A stretch of DNA of 11,291 bases from an uncultured Collinsella sp. (GTDB taxonomy: Bacteria > Actinomycetota > Coriobacteriia > Coriobacteriales > Coriobacteriaceae): assembly GCA_900554455.1 (NCBI GenBank), contig USHT01000017.1, forward strand, positions 1-11,291. Reading direction: 5' to 3'. Made by a program: the position numbers and the translations under genes. Under the pieces are notes generated by a model, which was given only the letters and a program-made list of their open reading frames with translations, was not told where the DNA came from and did no database searches. Of the stretch, positions 1 through 6,069 are shown one piece after another; position 1 is the first letter of the stretch; each line of letters starts with the position of its first letter.

Positions 1-24
1 CATGCAATACTATCGCATCGACAC

Positions 25-65
25 GCCCCAGCTCCCAATCAGTCTTTTTGGGACGGGGCTCTTTT
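25..65 (+). terminator. Rho-independent terminator of an upstream gene
   Basis: GCCCC (25-29) and TCCCAA (33-38) pair with TTGGGA (48-53) and GGGGC (55-59), and four T follow at 62-65. It would end transcription of a rightward gene lying left of the window, so the ATPase unit further right probably starts its own transcript. Confidence 0.7.
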
Positions 66-95
66 AGCTACCCTGGCCCGCAGATCGGCCCCCTT

Positions 96-255
96 GCCAC
101 AAAAGTGGCCCATCTACTACGTTAACACGGATAGCCTCGGCCATACCGAAAACCGTGAAAACAAAACCGCAGGTAGACAGCTTGTCGATTTTCGAAAAAG
201 CCGACTATGGTTGACCCCTGCGGCTTAAACGTAGTAGATAGGCCCTTTTCGTGGC
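96..255. repeat. Long imperfect inverted repeat with two inner hairpins (fold-back element or structured RNA)
   Basis: The arm at 96-125 is nearly the reverse complement of the arm at 225-255. Twelve bases (112-123 against 228-239) match exactly and the outer GCCAC/GTGGC ends match. The 99-base interior holds two more hairpins side by side: CACGG 126-130 with CCGTG 153-157, enclosing TCGG/CCGA; and CCGCAGG 167-173 with CCTGCGG 217-223, enclosing GCTT/AAGC and TCGA/TCGA. The fold is therefore a three-way junction. I see no coding potential and no clear target-site duplication. It could be a MITE-like element, a structured RNA or a replication/recombination site; the sequence alone does not decide. 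Confidence 0.6.
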
Positions 256-309
256 GCAGCACTACTGCACCCCAAATTGGCACCCCGAGCCCTCGTGAGT
301 TGCCAACAA

Positions 310-378
310 GCTGTTCGCCCAGCGCTTTATCCGCGCGGCATTCGGAAAATAGCACCACCGTAAGAACCCGCGAACAGC
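310..378. repeat. 9-bp perfect inverted repeat just before the 10-bp array
   Basis: GCTGTTCGC (310-318) and GCGAACAGC (370-378) are perfect reverse complements 51 bp apart. Smaller hairpins lie just to the left (GCAG/CTGC at 256-268 and TTGGCA/TGCCAA at 277-306). No gene is visible from 1 to 465; the stretch is filled by the terminator, these inverted repeats and the tandem array. Confidence 0.5.
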
Positions 379-379
379 G

Positions 380-449
380 CTATACGTTGCTATATCTCAC
401 TATACTTTGCTATATCTTGCTATACTTTGCTATATCTTGCTATATCTTG
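380..449 (+). repeat. Seven 10-bp tandem units (iteron-like) before the ATPase gene
   Basis: Seven consecutive 10-bp units follow the consensus CTATAYYTTG: CTATACGTTG, CTATATCTCA, CTATACTTTG, CTATATCTTG, CTATACTTTG, CTATATCTTG, CTATATCTTG. Most alternate between a TATAC and a TATAT form, giving a 20-bp super-period. Units of nearly one helical turn put identical sites on one DNA face, as in iterons and cooperative operators. The units also contain -10-like hexamers (TATACT, TATATC), so promoter elements may lie inside the array. The array ends 16 bp before the ATPase ATG. It may be variable in copy number between strains. Confidence 0.85.
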
Positions 450-465
450 AGCAAAGGTGGCTCAC

Positions 466-1557
466 ATGCAAACAAACCCTTTTAAGCCCACAGCGGGTAA
501 AACACCTCCCACGATTATCGGCCGCGAAGATGTACTTGAAGAATTCAGTGAAGGCCTCGTCAACGGGCCTGGTGCCCCGGGGCGCCTAATGCGCATAGCC
601 GGCGTCCGTGGAACGGGCAAGACGGTCCTCCTTGACGAGTGCTCACGTTTGGCGCAAAGCCGTGGCTGGACGGTCATAAAAGAGGTCGCAACCGAGGGAC
701 TTTGCCAGCGCATTCTCGAACAGCTGCAGCCCAAATTCCAGGCCAAACACGCCAGATTTGAGCCCACCGTAGCTGGCATATCCATCGGCAGCATAGACAT
801 TGAGCGAATCGGTCCATCGCTACGCGACGCCATGAGACAGACAATATCCAAGAATGAAAATGGCCTGCTCATCACTCTCGACGAGGTTCAAGACGCAGAG
901 CTCGATGAGGTCCGAACGCTCTCCGTTGCGATTCAGCAGGTTATCGGCGAAGACCTTGATATCGCCTTTGTTTTTGCTGGGCTTCCTTCGATGATTGAAA
1001 GCATCATCAACGGAAAGACACTTACGTTTTTGCGCCGTGCCCTCCCCTTTGACCTGAAGGCTGTGGCAGTAACCGAAGTGTCGTACTCCCTCGAGGAAAC
1101 CATTGAAGCGTCTGGCATGGAGTTGCAGCCAGGTATTGCCGGCCAACTTGCCGAGGCAACGCAAGGTTATCCTTTCATGATCCAACTCGTTGGATACTAC
1201 GCATGGCAGTTGGCAAGACGCGCACATACACCGATTATTGGAGAAGAAGAAGCCGAGCGCGGCATTGCAACGGCACGCGAACGCTTCTGTGCCATGGTGA
1301 TTGAGCCCGCGCTACAGCGCATTCCGCCCACGTGCATCGCTTATCTGCTGAGCATGGCATCTTTGGGGCAGACGAGCTCGACCAGCATGGTTGCCGATGC
1401 CCTAAACAAAACGCCTCAACAGGTGAGTTCCGTCCGCAGCCGCCTGTTAAGAGAATCGATTATCGAGGCTCCCTCGTACGGCAAGGTCTCATTTGCCATC
1501 CCCTACATGCGCGACTACCTCTACGAGCACAAAGCCGAACTGGAAGTTGAACTGTAG
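466..1557 (+). CDS. AAA-type ATP-binding protein (Orc1/Cdc6- or STAND-like)
   Basis: A 363-residue soluble ATPase. The Walker A motif GVRGTGKT is at residues 46-53 and the Walker B stretch LLITLDE at 134-140, followed by VQD. A sensor-1-like strand ending FAGLPS lies near 167-175, and FLRR (189-192) could supply an arginine finger. The C-terminal part (about 283-355) looks like a winged helix, so DNA binding is likely but not shown. The N-terminal NPF...P..IGRE stretch is typical of actinobacterial proteins annotated only as ATP-binding protein or AAA ATPase. I chose ATG 466 because AAAGGTGG (454-460) lies 5 nt before it; GTG 457 is in frame but falls inside that ribosome site. The gene stands alone, between the 10-bp array and the AGACG palindrome cluster. 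Its partner and true role are unknown; binding to the flanking repeats is my inference. Confidence 0.88.
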   Translation: MQTNPFKPTAGKTPPTIIGREDVLEEFSEGLVNGPGAPGRLMRIAGVRGTGKTVLLDECSRLAQSRGWTVIKEVATEGLCQRILEQLQPKFQAKHARFEPTVAGISIGSIDIERIGPSLRDAMRQTISKNENGLLITLDEVQDAELDEVRTLSVAIQQVIGEDLDIAFVFAGLPSMIESIINGKTLTFLRRALPFDLKAVAVTEVSYSLEETIEASGMELQPGIAGQLAEATQGYPFMIQLVGYYAWQLARRAHTPIIGEEEAERGIATARERFCAMVIEPALQRIPPTCIAYLLSMASLGQTSSTSMVADALNKTPQQVSSVRSRLLRESIIEAPSYGKVSFAIPYMRDYLYEHKAELEVEL

Positions 1558-1576
1558 AAACGGCAACTGCCCTGCA

Positions 1577-1730
1577 AGACGAAAACCGTTTTCGTACGGA
1601 TTAAAGCAGACGTAAACGATTTTCGTCTTGATTTGCGTACGGAATTAAGACGTAAATTGCGCTTTCGTACGCTTATTACCAGACGCAAATTGTTTTCGTC
1701 CGGCCATGCGTCCCCAATCTAGACGAAAAG
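1577..1730. repeat. Cluster of AGACG...CGT quasi-palindromes downstream of the ATPase gene
   Basis: AGACG(A/T/C)AAA occurs at 1577, 1608, 1648, 1681 and 1721, spaced 31, 40, 33 and 40 bp. The first four are followed within about 20 bp by a T-rich inverse half such as TTTTCGT, giving short quasi-palindromes; the best is 1608-1628. CGTACG occurs three times (1592, 1636, 1666), and GCGTACG 1635-1641 pairs with CGTACGC 1666-1672. The cluster starts 20 bp after the ATPase stop codon. It could be a protein-binding array, an extragenic palindrome family or a bidirectional terminator region. Confidence 0.65.
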
Positions 1731-1971
1731 AGCCCCGAGCTCGTATTGAACTGCATCCCAATTCTTGGACGGGCGCCGATGCCCTGATCTCTGCCATGTC
1801 GAGGTGCGAGATCAAATCCTTGGCGCGCTCGCCGGAGTGGTATGCCTTGTTCGGCGCCACCTTCCTGTAGAGCTTCTTGAGCTTCGTCTTCCCCTTGTTG
1901 CCCGGCGGCATCTCCGTCTCAGGTGGCAGCCCTAGGAAGGACAGGACGCCGGGCAGGTCGCACAGCATCAC
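1645..1971 (-). CDS. Unrecognised leftward frame, probably a gene fragment
   Basis: The frame is open from about 2131 down to 1645, and the only reasonable start is GTG at 1971. I do not recognise the protein. The part with protein-like composition runs from about 2040 to 1740. It includes a leucine-rich stretch around LPGVLSFLGLPP, a basic segment (KGKTKLKKLYRK) and a helical AKDLISHLDMAEIR. Just upstream in the same frame is a YCRYC pair of cysteines that could be the end of a zinc site. The last 25 or so residues are translated from the AGACG repeat cluster and are unlikely to be native. It lies directly behind the truncated integrase in another frame, so it is probably a piece of a second gene joined there by rearrangement. 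Confidence 0.3.
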   Translation of the reverse strand: MMLCDLPGVLSFLGLPPETEMPPGNKGKTKLKKLYRKVAPNKAYHSGERAKDLISHLDMAEIRASAPVQELGCSSIRARGSFRLDWGRMAGRKQFASGNKRTKAQFTS

Positions 1972-2094
1972 GTCCTCGATGTCGGCCTTGGCCGCCAGGT
2001 CGACGACTCTCTGCGCTGTCGGCGAGATGTTCGGGGTGCTGCTACCGCCCGCTGGTTCGGAAGCTGGCGGGCAGTAGCGGCAGTAGCGGTGTGG

Positions 2095-2989
2095 CTCGAT
2101 AGGCCCGAATATCCGTAAGGAAGGTGCTCGCTCTCATATGTGCTGATATGCCTCGCCTCGCGAACCTTGGGATGCTTCCTGAGGTAATCCCTCAATTCGA
2201 GCCACTCTTTATGCTCATAACGCTTCGAAATCGTTTCCCCGTCGACAGTTTCCTTCACATAATGGTATGTTCGAACGCCTTCGAACTTGCCGAACCCGTT
2301 CTCGACGCTGAAGTTTCTGAACCAGCGCGAAAACCCATTCAGGTCCATGAAGTTGACTTGGGGATGCCTGTCTTTCGTTCGTTCGAATGAGTGGACGAGC
2401 GGAGTGCCTTTGACTTGTTCCAGGCCGAAGGCTTCCATTTCGCGGGCCTACTCCTTTTTCCAGAATTCGAGATACGACGTCAGCGTCTCGCTTATCGAGA
2501 TCCTCCGCACGCTTTTCTTGCTTTTGGGCGAGCGAACGCTTCGATCGGCCGCGAACTGCTGCTCAATGAGGATGCTTCTGTTCTCGACGGAGACATCGGA
2601 CCACGTCATCCCGAGGGCTTCTGCCCTTCTCATGTCGGTGTCGAGCATGAGCATCACGCATGTGATGTGCGCGTCCGGTTCTCGATTGAGTAGGATGTCG
2701 AGTAGGCGAGCGGCGTGATGGTTCCTTCGCGGTTGTCGTGGAACTTTTTTGCGTACGAGCCGACGGTGTCCCTCGATTTTTGGACGTAGGTGCCGCTGTT
2801 GAGTTCTGCCTTGTAGGCTTCGAGTGCGGCGTCGACCTCTCGGCTTTTGGTGGTATGTATGGTCTGCCACGGCGAATAGCGGTATTTGCCCGTGACCGGA
2901 TCCTTGCCGAGGCTGTGACGGTAGCGCCACGTGTATTTGTCGCGGCGTTGCTTCGTTCCTTTGCCTATGACGAGAGGTCGGTCGTTCAT
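2095..2989 (-). pseudogene. Tyrosine-family site-specific integrase, broken
   Basis: The ATG at 2989 follows AAGGAAC and begins a typical actinobacterial phage/ICE integrase: an N-terminal arm-binding domain (KYTWRYRHSLGKDPVTGKYR...) and the start of the SAM-like core-binding domain (VGSYAKKFHDNREG). At about 2708 the frame shifts and much of the core-binding domain and the start of the catalytic domain are absent. The text resumes with LLDILLNREPDAHITCVMLML and DTDMRRAEALGMTW, which carries the first catalytic Arg. An in-frame TAG (2450-2448) interrupts it after EFWKKE, and AREMEAFGLEQ follows in the same frame. The resemblance ends near GYSGL (about 2100), just before the expected HxxR box and catalytic Tyr, which are absent. 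With these lesions the protein cannot be active. It lies next to the tRNA attachment scar, as an integrase should. Confidence 0.85.
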
Positions 2990-3062
2990 CGTGTTCCTTG
3001 CCTGAAGTGCCTGAGAATCGCGCTCGGTTGCGCGGAATGGCGCAAAGGGCTGGGGCGGGTGG

Positions 3063-3114
3063 GCATTACCCTTGGTGGTGGGCCCTGCGTGGGGTCACAC
3101 CCCAAGGGTAATGC
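3063..3114. repeat. 13-bp inverted repeat upstream of the integrase remnant
   Basis: GCATTACCCTTGG (3063-3075) is the exact reverse complement of CCAAGGGTAATGC (3102-3114). GGCGG/CCGCC further out could extend the stem with a bulge. It is 74 bp before the integrase ATG, in its likely 5' region, and could be a terminator for rightward transcription (without a T run), a regulator site or an excisionase site. Confidence 0.6.
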
Positions 3115-3141
3115 TCCGCCTGACCGCTTTCAAGCTCGTTG

Positions 3142-3241
3142 TGGGTCGAATTTGGGTCGAATTATTCCGCGTACTTTTCTTTCGTAAATCTATGAAAACA
3201 TCAAATGACCTGGAGTTATATTGACTTCAATTTGGGTCGAA
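3142..3241 (+). repeat. Three direct repeats TGGGTCGAA, candidate integrase arm-type sites
   Basis: TGGGTCGAA occurs at 3142-3150, 3153-3161 and 3233-3241. The last two copies share the longer AATTTGGGTCGAA (3149-3161 and 3229-3241), 80 bp apart; the first two are 11 bp apart. They lie between the integrase start and the tRNA scar, where arm-type binding sites of tyrosine integrases are usually found. Function is inferred from place and repetition only. Confidence 0.55.
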
Positions 3242-3270
3242 ATGTCTGAATGAAACAACGTCGTAGCGAC

Positions 3271-3315
3271 CTCATAACCCGAAGGTCGGTGGTTCAAATC
3301 CGCCCCAGGCGACCA
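3271..3315 (+). other. Attachment-site scar: 3' half of a CAU-anticodon tRNA gene
   Basis: From CTCATAA (anticodon loop with CAT) the sequence reads as a normal tRNA 3' half: anticodon-stem strand CCCGA, T arm GGTGG-TTCAAAT-CCGCC, acceptor strand CCAGGCG, then A and CCA. The bases before 3271 give neither the matching anticodon stem (TCGGG) nor a D arm nor the 5' acceptor strand CGCCTGG. So this is not a whole tRNA but the displaced 3' end left when an element integrates at the anticodon loop. The anticodon stem resembles initiator tRNA, but the acceptor could pair at position 1-72, so elongator Met (or Ile2) is not excluded. The element lies to the left and the chromosome continues to the right. 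Confidence 0.8.
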
Positions 3316-3324
3316 TGAAACTTC

Positions 3325-3356
3325 AGGTCGGAAGCATAAAAGCTCCCGACCTTTTT
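3325..3356 (+). terminator. Terminator behind the tRNA 3' end
   Basis: AGGTCGG (3325-3331) pairs with CCGACCT (3346-3352), with an inner AGC/GCT, and five T follow (3352-3356). It is the native terminator of the tRNA gene, left in place after integration. Confidence 0.8.
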
Positions 3357-3574
3357 CTTTGTCTAGGGGTTTCGGCATCTCTCGTTCTTTGGGTACCTCG
3401 AGGCGGGCAATCAGATAGATGCTTACGAGTATCATAGGGTCTTTTTACGTCGCGGTCGTGTCTCGTACTGGTGCGCCGCTCTTTGTGGGACGTGTCACTT
3501 TGCCATAGGTTGTCCGGCGGCGGGGCGCAGGTCGTTCCCCGTGGCGTCGCTCCTTTCGACGCTACGCTGCCTGG

Positions 3575-3883
3575 CTACTCGTTCCACTGGCGCTTTTTCA
3601 TGTCGACGCAGCCGTTGTCTCGGAAGGCGACTCCTTCCTCCGTCAGTAGTGCTCGCTGGTCGGGGAAGTTTGGCGCGAGGCGTCCCGCGTGGTTGACGAC
3701 GCGGTGGCAGGGATAATCGCCGTAGCGATCCGCCTCGCTCAGCACCGCTCCGACCAGGCGAGAGTTTTTCTCCCTGCCGATGAGGCGCGCTATCTGACCG
3801 TACGAGGCGACGCATCCCGCCGGAATCTCTGCCACGACGGAGAGAATCTCATAAACCAAATCTTCGTCCAGGACTTTTCCCAT
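3575..3883 (-). CDS. MGMT/alkyltransferase-like (ATL) family protein
   Basis: A 102-residue protein made only of the DNA-binding domain of O6-alkylguanine-DNA methyltransferases. It has IPAGCVASYGQIA (residues 20-32, recognition region), SRLVGAVL (41-48, with the Arg that flips the base in this family) and PCHRVV (58-63). The acceptor Cys59 is kept, whereas classical ATL proteins often have another residue there, so both alkyl transfer and simple lesion binding are possible. The N-terminal domain of full MGMT/Ogt is absent, which is normal for this small subfamily. ATG 3883 is preceded by GGGAG. It follows the CBS gene by 174 bp on the same strand and has its own candidate promoter in that gap. 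The stop is TAG. Confidence 0.85.
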   Translation of the reverse strand: MGKVLDEDLVYEILSVVAEIPAGCVASYGQIARLIGREKNSRLVGAVLSEADRYGDYPCHRVVNHAGRLAPNFPDQRALLTEEGVAFRDNGCVDMKKRQWNE

Positions 3884-3966
3884 CGTATCGCTCCCGTGTT
3901 CGCTTTTGCCTTCGGGGGCGCGGCGCCGATCACCCGTGCTGCGATTTTCGCAGCTCCCCTTACCGA

Positions 3967-3995
3967 AGCATCGAGGGAAAGCGCGTGCGTGTCAA
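3967..3995 (-). promoter_or_regulatory. Candidate promoter of the MGMT-like gene
   Basis: On the minus strand a perfect -35 TTGACA (3995-3990) is followed after 17 bp by GATGCT (3972-3967), a weak -10. An 11-bp inverted repeat with one mismatch (3965-3975 and 4018-4028) brackets this promoter and overlaps its -10, so it may be an operator or a leader hairpin. Confidence 0.4.
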
Positions 3996-4057
3996 GGTTG
4001 TCTGGTCCAGTTGCTGGCTCGATGCCTCGAGATGTTCGCCTCAAGTGCGACCTGCCC

Positions 4058-4564
4058 CTATTGGAAAAGGATGCCGAAGATGTATTTGGTGATGGCGGAG
4101 CGGCGGATGACCCCCACGAGTTTGCCCTCGTCATCAACCACAGGAAGCTTCTTGAACTTCTTCTTCGCCAGCAGCGCGGCGACGCGGGCGATGCTCTGCT
4201 CGGGACGGGCACACACTACCTGGCGCGTCGCGAAATCCATGACGCAGCGATCCTTCAGGTCTTCGATGCGCTGCTCAAGGCTCTGATCGTCGAAGTACAG
4301 CATGGACGCGTCGCCGCCCGTGAAGATGGTGTGAGCGCGATGCTGCGCGATGGCTCCCATGACATCGCCGTCGGAGATGAACCCGACCACCTGGTTGCGC
4401 TCATCGATTACGGGCATGCTGCTCACCTCGTTTTCGGCGAGCATGCGCACCACGTCGGAAATCGTGCAATCCTGCGTGCAGGTGAACGGCTCTTCAATCA
4501 TGATGCTCGAAACGGGCGTCCCCTCGAGCTCGAGCGGGATGCGCTCGGACAGAATCTCGGACAT
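4058..4564 (-). CDS. Two-CBS-domain protein
   Basis: A 168-residue protein of two CBS domains in tandem, about residues 17-72 (SSIMIEEPFTC...VVGFISDGDVMGAI) and 107-163 (CVMDFATRQVVCARPEQSI...LVGVIRRSAITKYI). Such pairs form a Bateman module that usually binds adenine nucleotides and regulates another protein; no other domain is visible. The ATG at 4564 is 3 nt after the stop of the MFS exporter gene, and its ribosome site AAGGAGG is inside the last codons of that gene. Translation is therefore coupled, and the natural inference is that the protein senses the energy state for, or acts with, the exporter. The stop is TAG. Confidence 0.9.
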   Translation of the reverse strand: MSEILSERIPLELEGTPVSSIMIEEPFTCTQDCTISDVVRMLAENEVSSMPVIDERNQVVGFISDGDVMGAIAQHRAHTIFTGGDASMLYFDDQSLEQRIEDLKDRCVMDFATRQVVCARPEQSIARVAALLAKKKFKKLPVVDDEGKLVGVIRRSAITKYIFGILFQ

Positions 4565-4567
4565 CGC

Positions 4568-6007
4568 TTATGCCTCCTTCGTTTTCGGTGCGGTTTTCTT
4601 GGTGCGCACGCTGAATATGGCGCAGATAAGGGAAACGAGGCCGATTGCCGCGCACACCTTGTAAGCGACGCCCGCGCCCACGGCGGTGGCTACTTGGATG
4701 CTCGCATCGACGCCGGCCGACGCGGTGACGCTTGTCATGACCGTGATGATGAGCGCCGTGCACAAACCGCCGGCGACCTGGCGGCCGGTGTTCGCGATGG
4801 CGTTGCCGTGGGCGATCATGTCATTTTTCAAGGCATTGACACCCCATGTGTTCACCGGCATGTTCGCGAGCGATTGGCCGGCGGACTGCAGCATGCAGAA
4901 CAGCGCAACCACCAAGATGGGCGTGTTTACCGTCGAAAGCGAGAGCAGGAACAGGGCGCCGGTCATGAGGGCCAGGCCGACGATCGAGATGGCACGCGGA
5001 CCGAACTTGTCGAACACCACGCCGGAGATAGGGCTGATGATGATGCCCACCGCCGCGGCGGGAAGCATGGCCATGCCGGTTTCGAAGGCCGAAGCGCCAA
5101 GCGAGGTTTGCAGCAGCAACGGCAACAGCGTGTTGGTGACCAGGCATGCGGCGTTGATGAGCGTGACGATGATGGCGGCCACGCGGAACTCGCGCGTCTT
5201 GAGCGTGCCCAGTTGAAGCAGCGGGTCCTCGATTTTGCCCTGGCGTACGACGAACAGCACCAAGCACACGACACCCGCGACGATCGAGCCGAGCACCACG
5301 GGGTTGCCCCAACCCATCGACGAGGCACTCGAGAACCCGTAGAGAAGTCCGCCGAAGGCGATGGTGGAGAGGACGACCGAGGGCAGGTCGAGCTTGGGGT
5401 TCTTCAGCTCGCCCACGTTTTTCAGCATGAACACGCCCAGCACCAGCACGAGAATTGCGAGGGGGACGATGGCGCCGATCATGGTGCGCCAGCCGTACGT
5501 GTCGATCACCGCACCGCCTACGACGGGGCCGACCGCGGGACCCGCCGACATGACGATGCCCGCCATGCCCATAGCCGTTCCTCGTTTCTCGACGGGGAAC
5601 ACCAGCATGGGAACCACCGAGACAAGCGGCATGAGCACGCCTGAGCCCGCCGCTTGCAACACGCGACCGATGATGAGGAACAGGAAATCAGGGGCTGCGG
5701 CGCACAGCAGCGTGCCCAGCGCGAACACCAGCGTCGCCCCGAAGAATAGCGCGCGGGTGCTGAACTTGTCGATAAGGAACGCCGAAACGGGGACCATGAT
5801 GCCGCTCACCAGCGGGTATATGGACATGATCCACTGGGCAGTCGAGGCATCGATGGCGAAATCGGACATGATGACCGGCAGCGCAGGCGACATCACCGTT
5901 TGGTTCAGTAGCGCCAAGAAGGCACCCAGGACGACGACCGCGACGATGCGGATCTGGGTACCGGTAATGCGCCCATTGGCGGGCGCGACCGTACAATTAT
6001 CAGACAT
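4568..6007 (-). CDS. MFS exporter of the DHA2 (14-helix) drug:proton antiporter family
   Basis: A 479-residue inner-membrane protein with about 14 hydrophobic helices, matching the DHA2 length. Visible family motifs are DKFSTR after helix 2 (residues 80-85, motif A), GRVLQAAGSG (114-123, motif B with Arg115) and GPAVGPVVGG (156-165, motif C, typical of antiporters that export drugs). Asn35-Gln36 in helix 1 (LLNQTVMSPALP) is the usual D1-like region of this group. The substrate cannot be read from sequence; a hydrophobic drug, bile acid or antimicrobial is the usual kind. ATG 6007 follows GAAGGAAG. It is first in a leftward unit with the CBS gene. A promoter about 200 nt upstream gives it a long structured leader. 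Confidence 0.93.
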   Translation of the reverse strand: MSDNCTVAPANGRITGTQIRIVAVVVLGAFLALLNQTVMSPALPVIMSDFAIDASTAQWIMSIYPLVSGIMVPVSAFLIDKFSTRALFFGATLVFALGTLLCAAAPDFLFLIIGRVLQAAGSGVLMPLVSVVPMLVFPVEKRGTAMGMAGIVMSAGPAVGPVVGGAVIDTYGWRTMIGAIVPLAILVLVLGVFMLKNVGELKNPKLDLPSVVLSTIAFGGLLYGFSSASSMGWGNPVVLGSIVAGVVCLVLFVVRQGKIEDPLLQLGTLKTREFRVAAIIVTLINAACLVTNTLLPLLLQTSLGASAFETGMAMLPAAAVGIIISPISGVVFDKFGPRAISIVGLALMTGALFLLSLSTVNTPILVVALFCMLQSAGQSLANMPVNTWGVNALKNDMIAHGNAIANTGRQVAGGLCTALIITVMTSVTASAGVDASIQVATAVGAGVAYKVCAAIGLVSLICAIFSVRTKKTAPKTKEA

Positions 6008-6069
6008 AAGCTTCCTTCGTATCTATTCGATTCTTCGCCGAAGGCGCGCCGGCCCACGGGCGAAATAAC

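Noticed and set aside
96..255. Retron or group II intron RNA
   Set aside because: No reverse transcriptase is in the window and the fold has no recognisable catalytic or msr/msd parts.
380..449. CRISPR array
   Set aside because: The 10-bp units are contiguous, without spacers, and no cas gene is present.
457..465. GTG 457 as ATPase start
   Set aside because: It lies within the AAAGGTGG ribosome site that fits ATG 466.
3240..3315. Complete tRNA gene
   Set aside because: The D arm, the 5' acceptor strand and the 5' half of the anticodon stem do not exist upstream of 3271.
3190..3435. Minus-strand 81-codon frame containing GADLNHRPSGYE
   Set aside because: It is the translation of the opposite strand of the tRNA 3' half, a familiar spurious protein, and has no ribosome site.
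3689..5644. 651-codon plus-strand open frame
   Set aside because: It is rich in Asp, His, Arg and Gly, lies opposite the MGMT-like, CBS and exporter genes, and has no family features; a GC-rich shadow.
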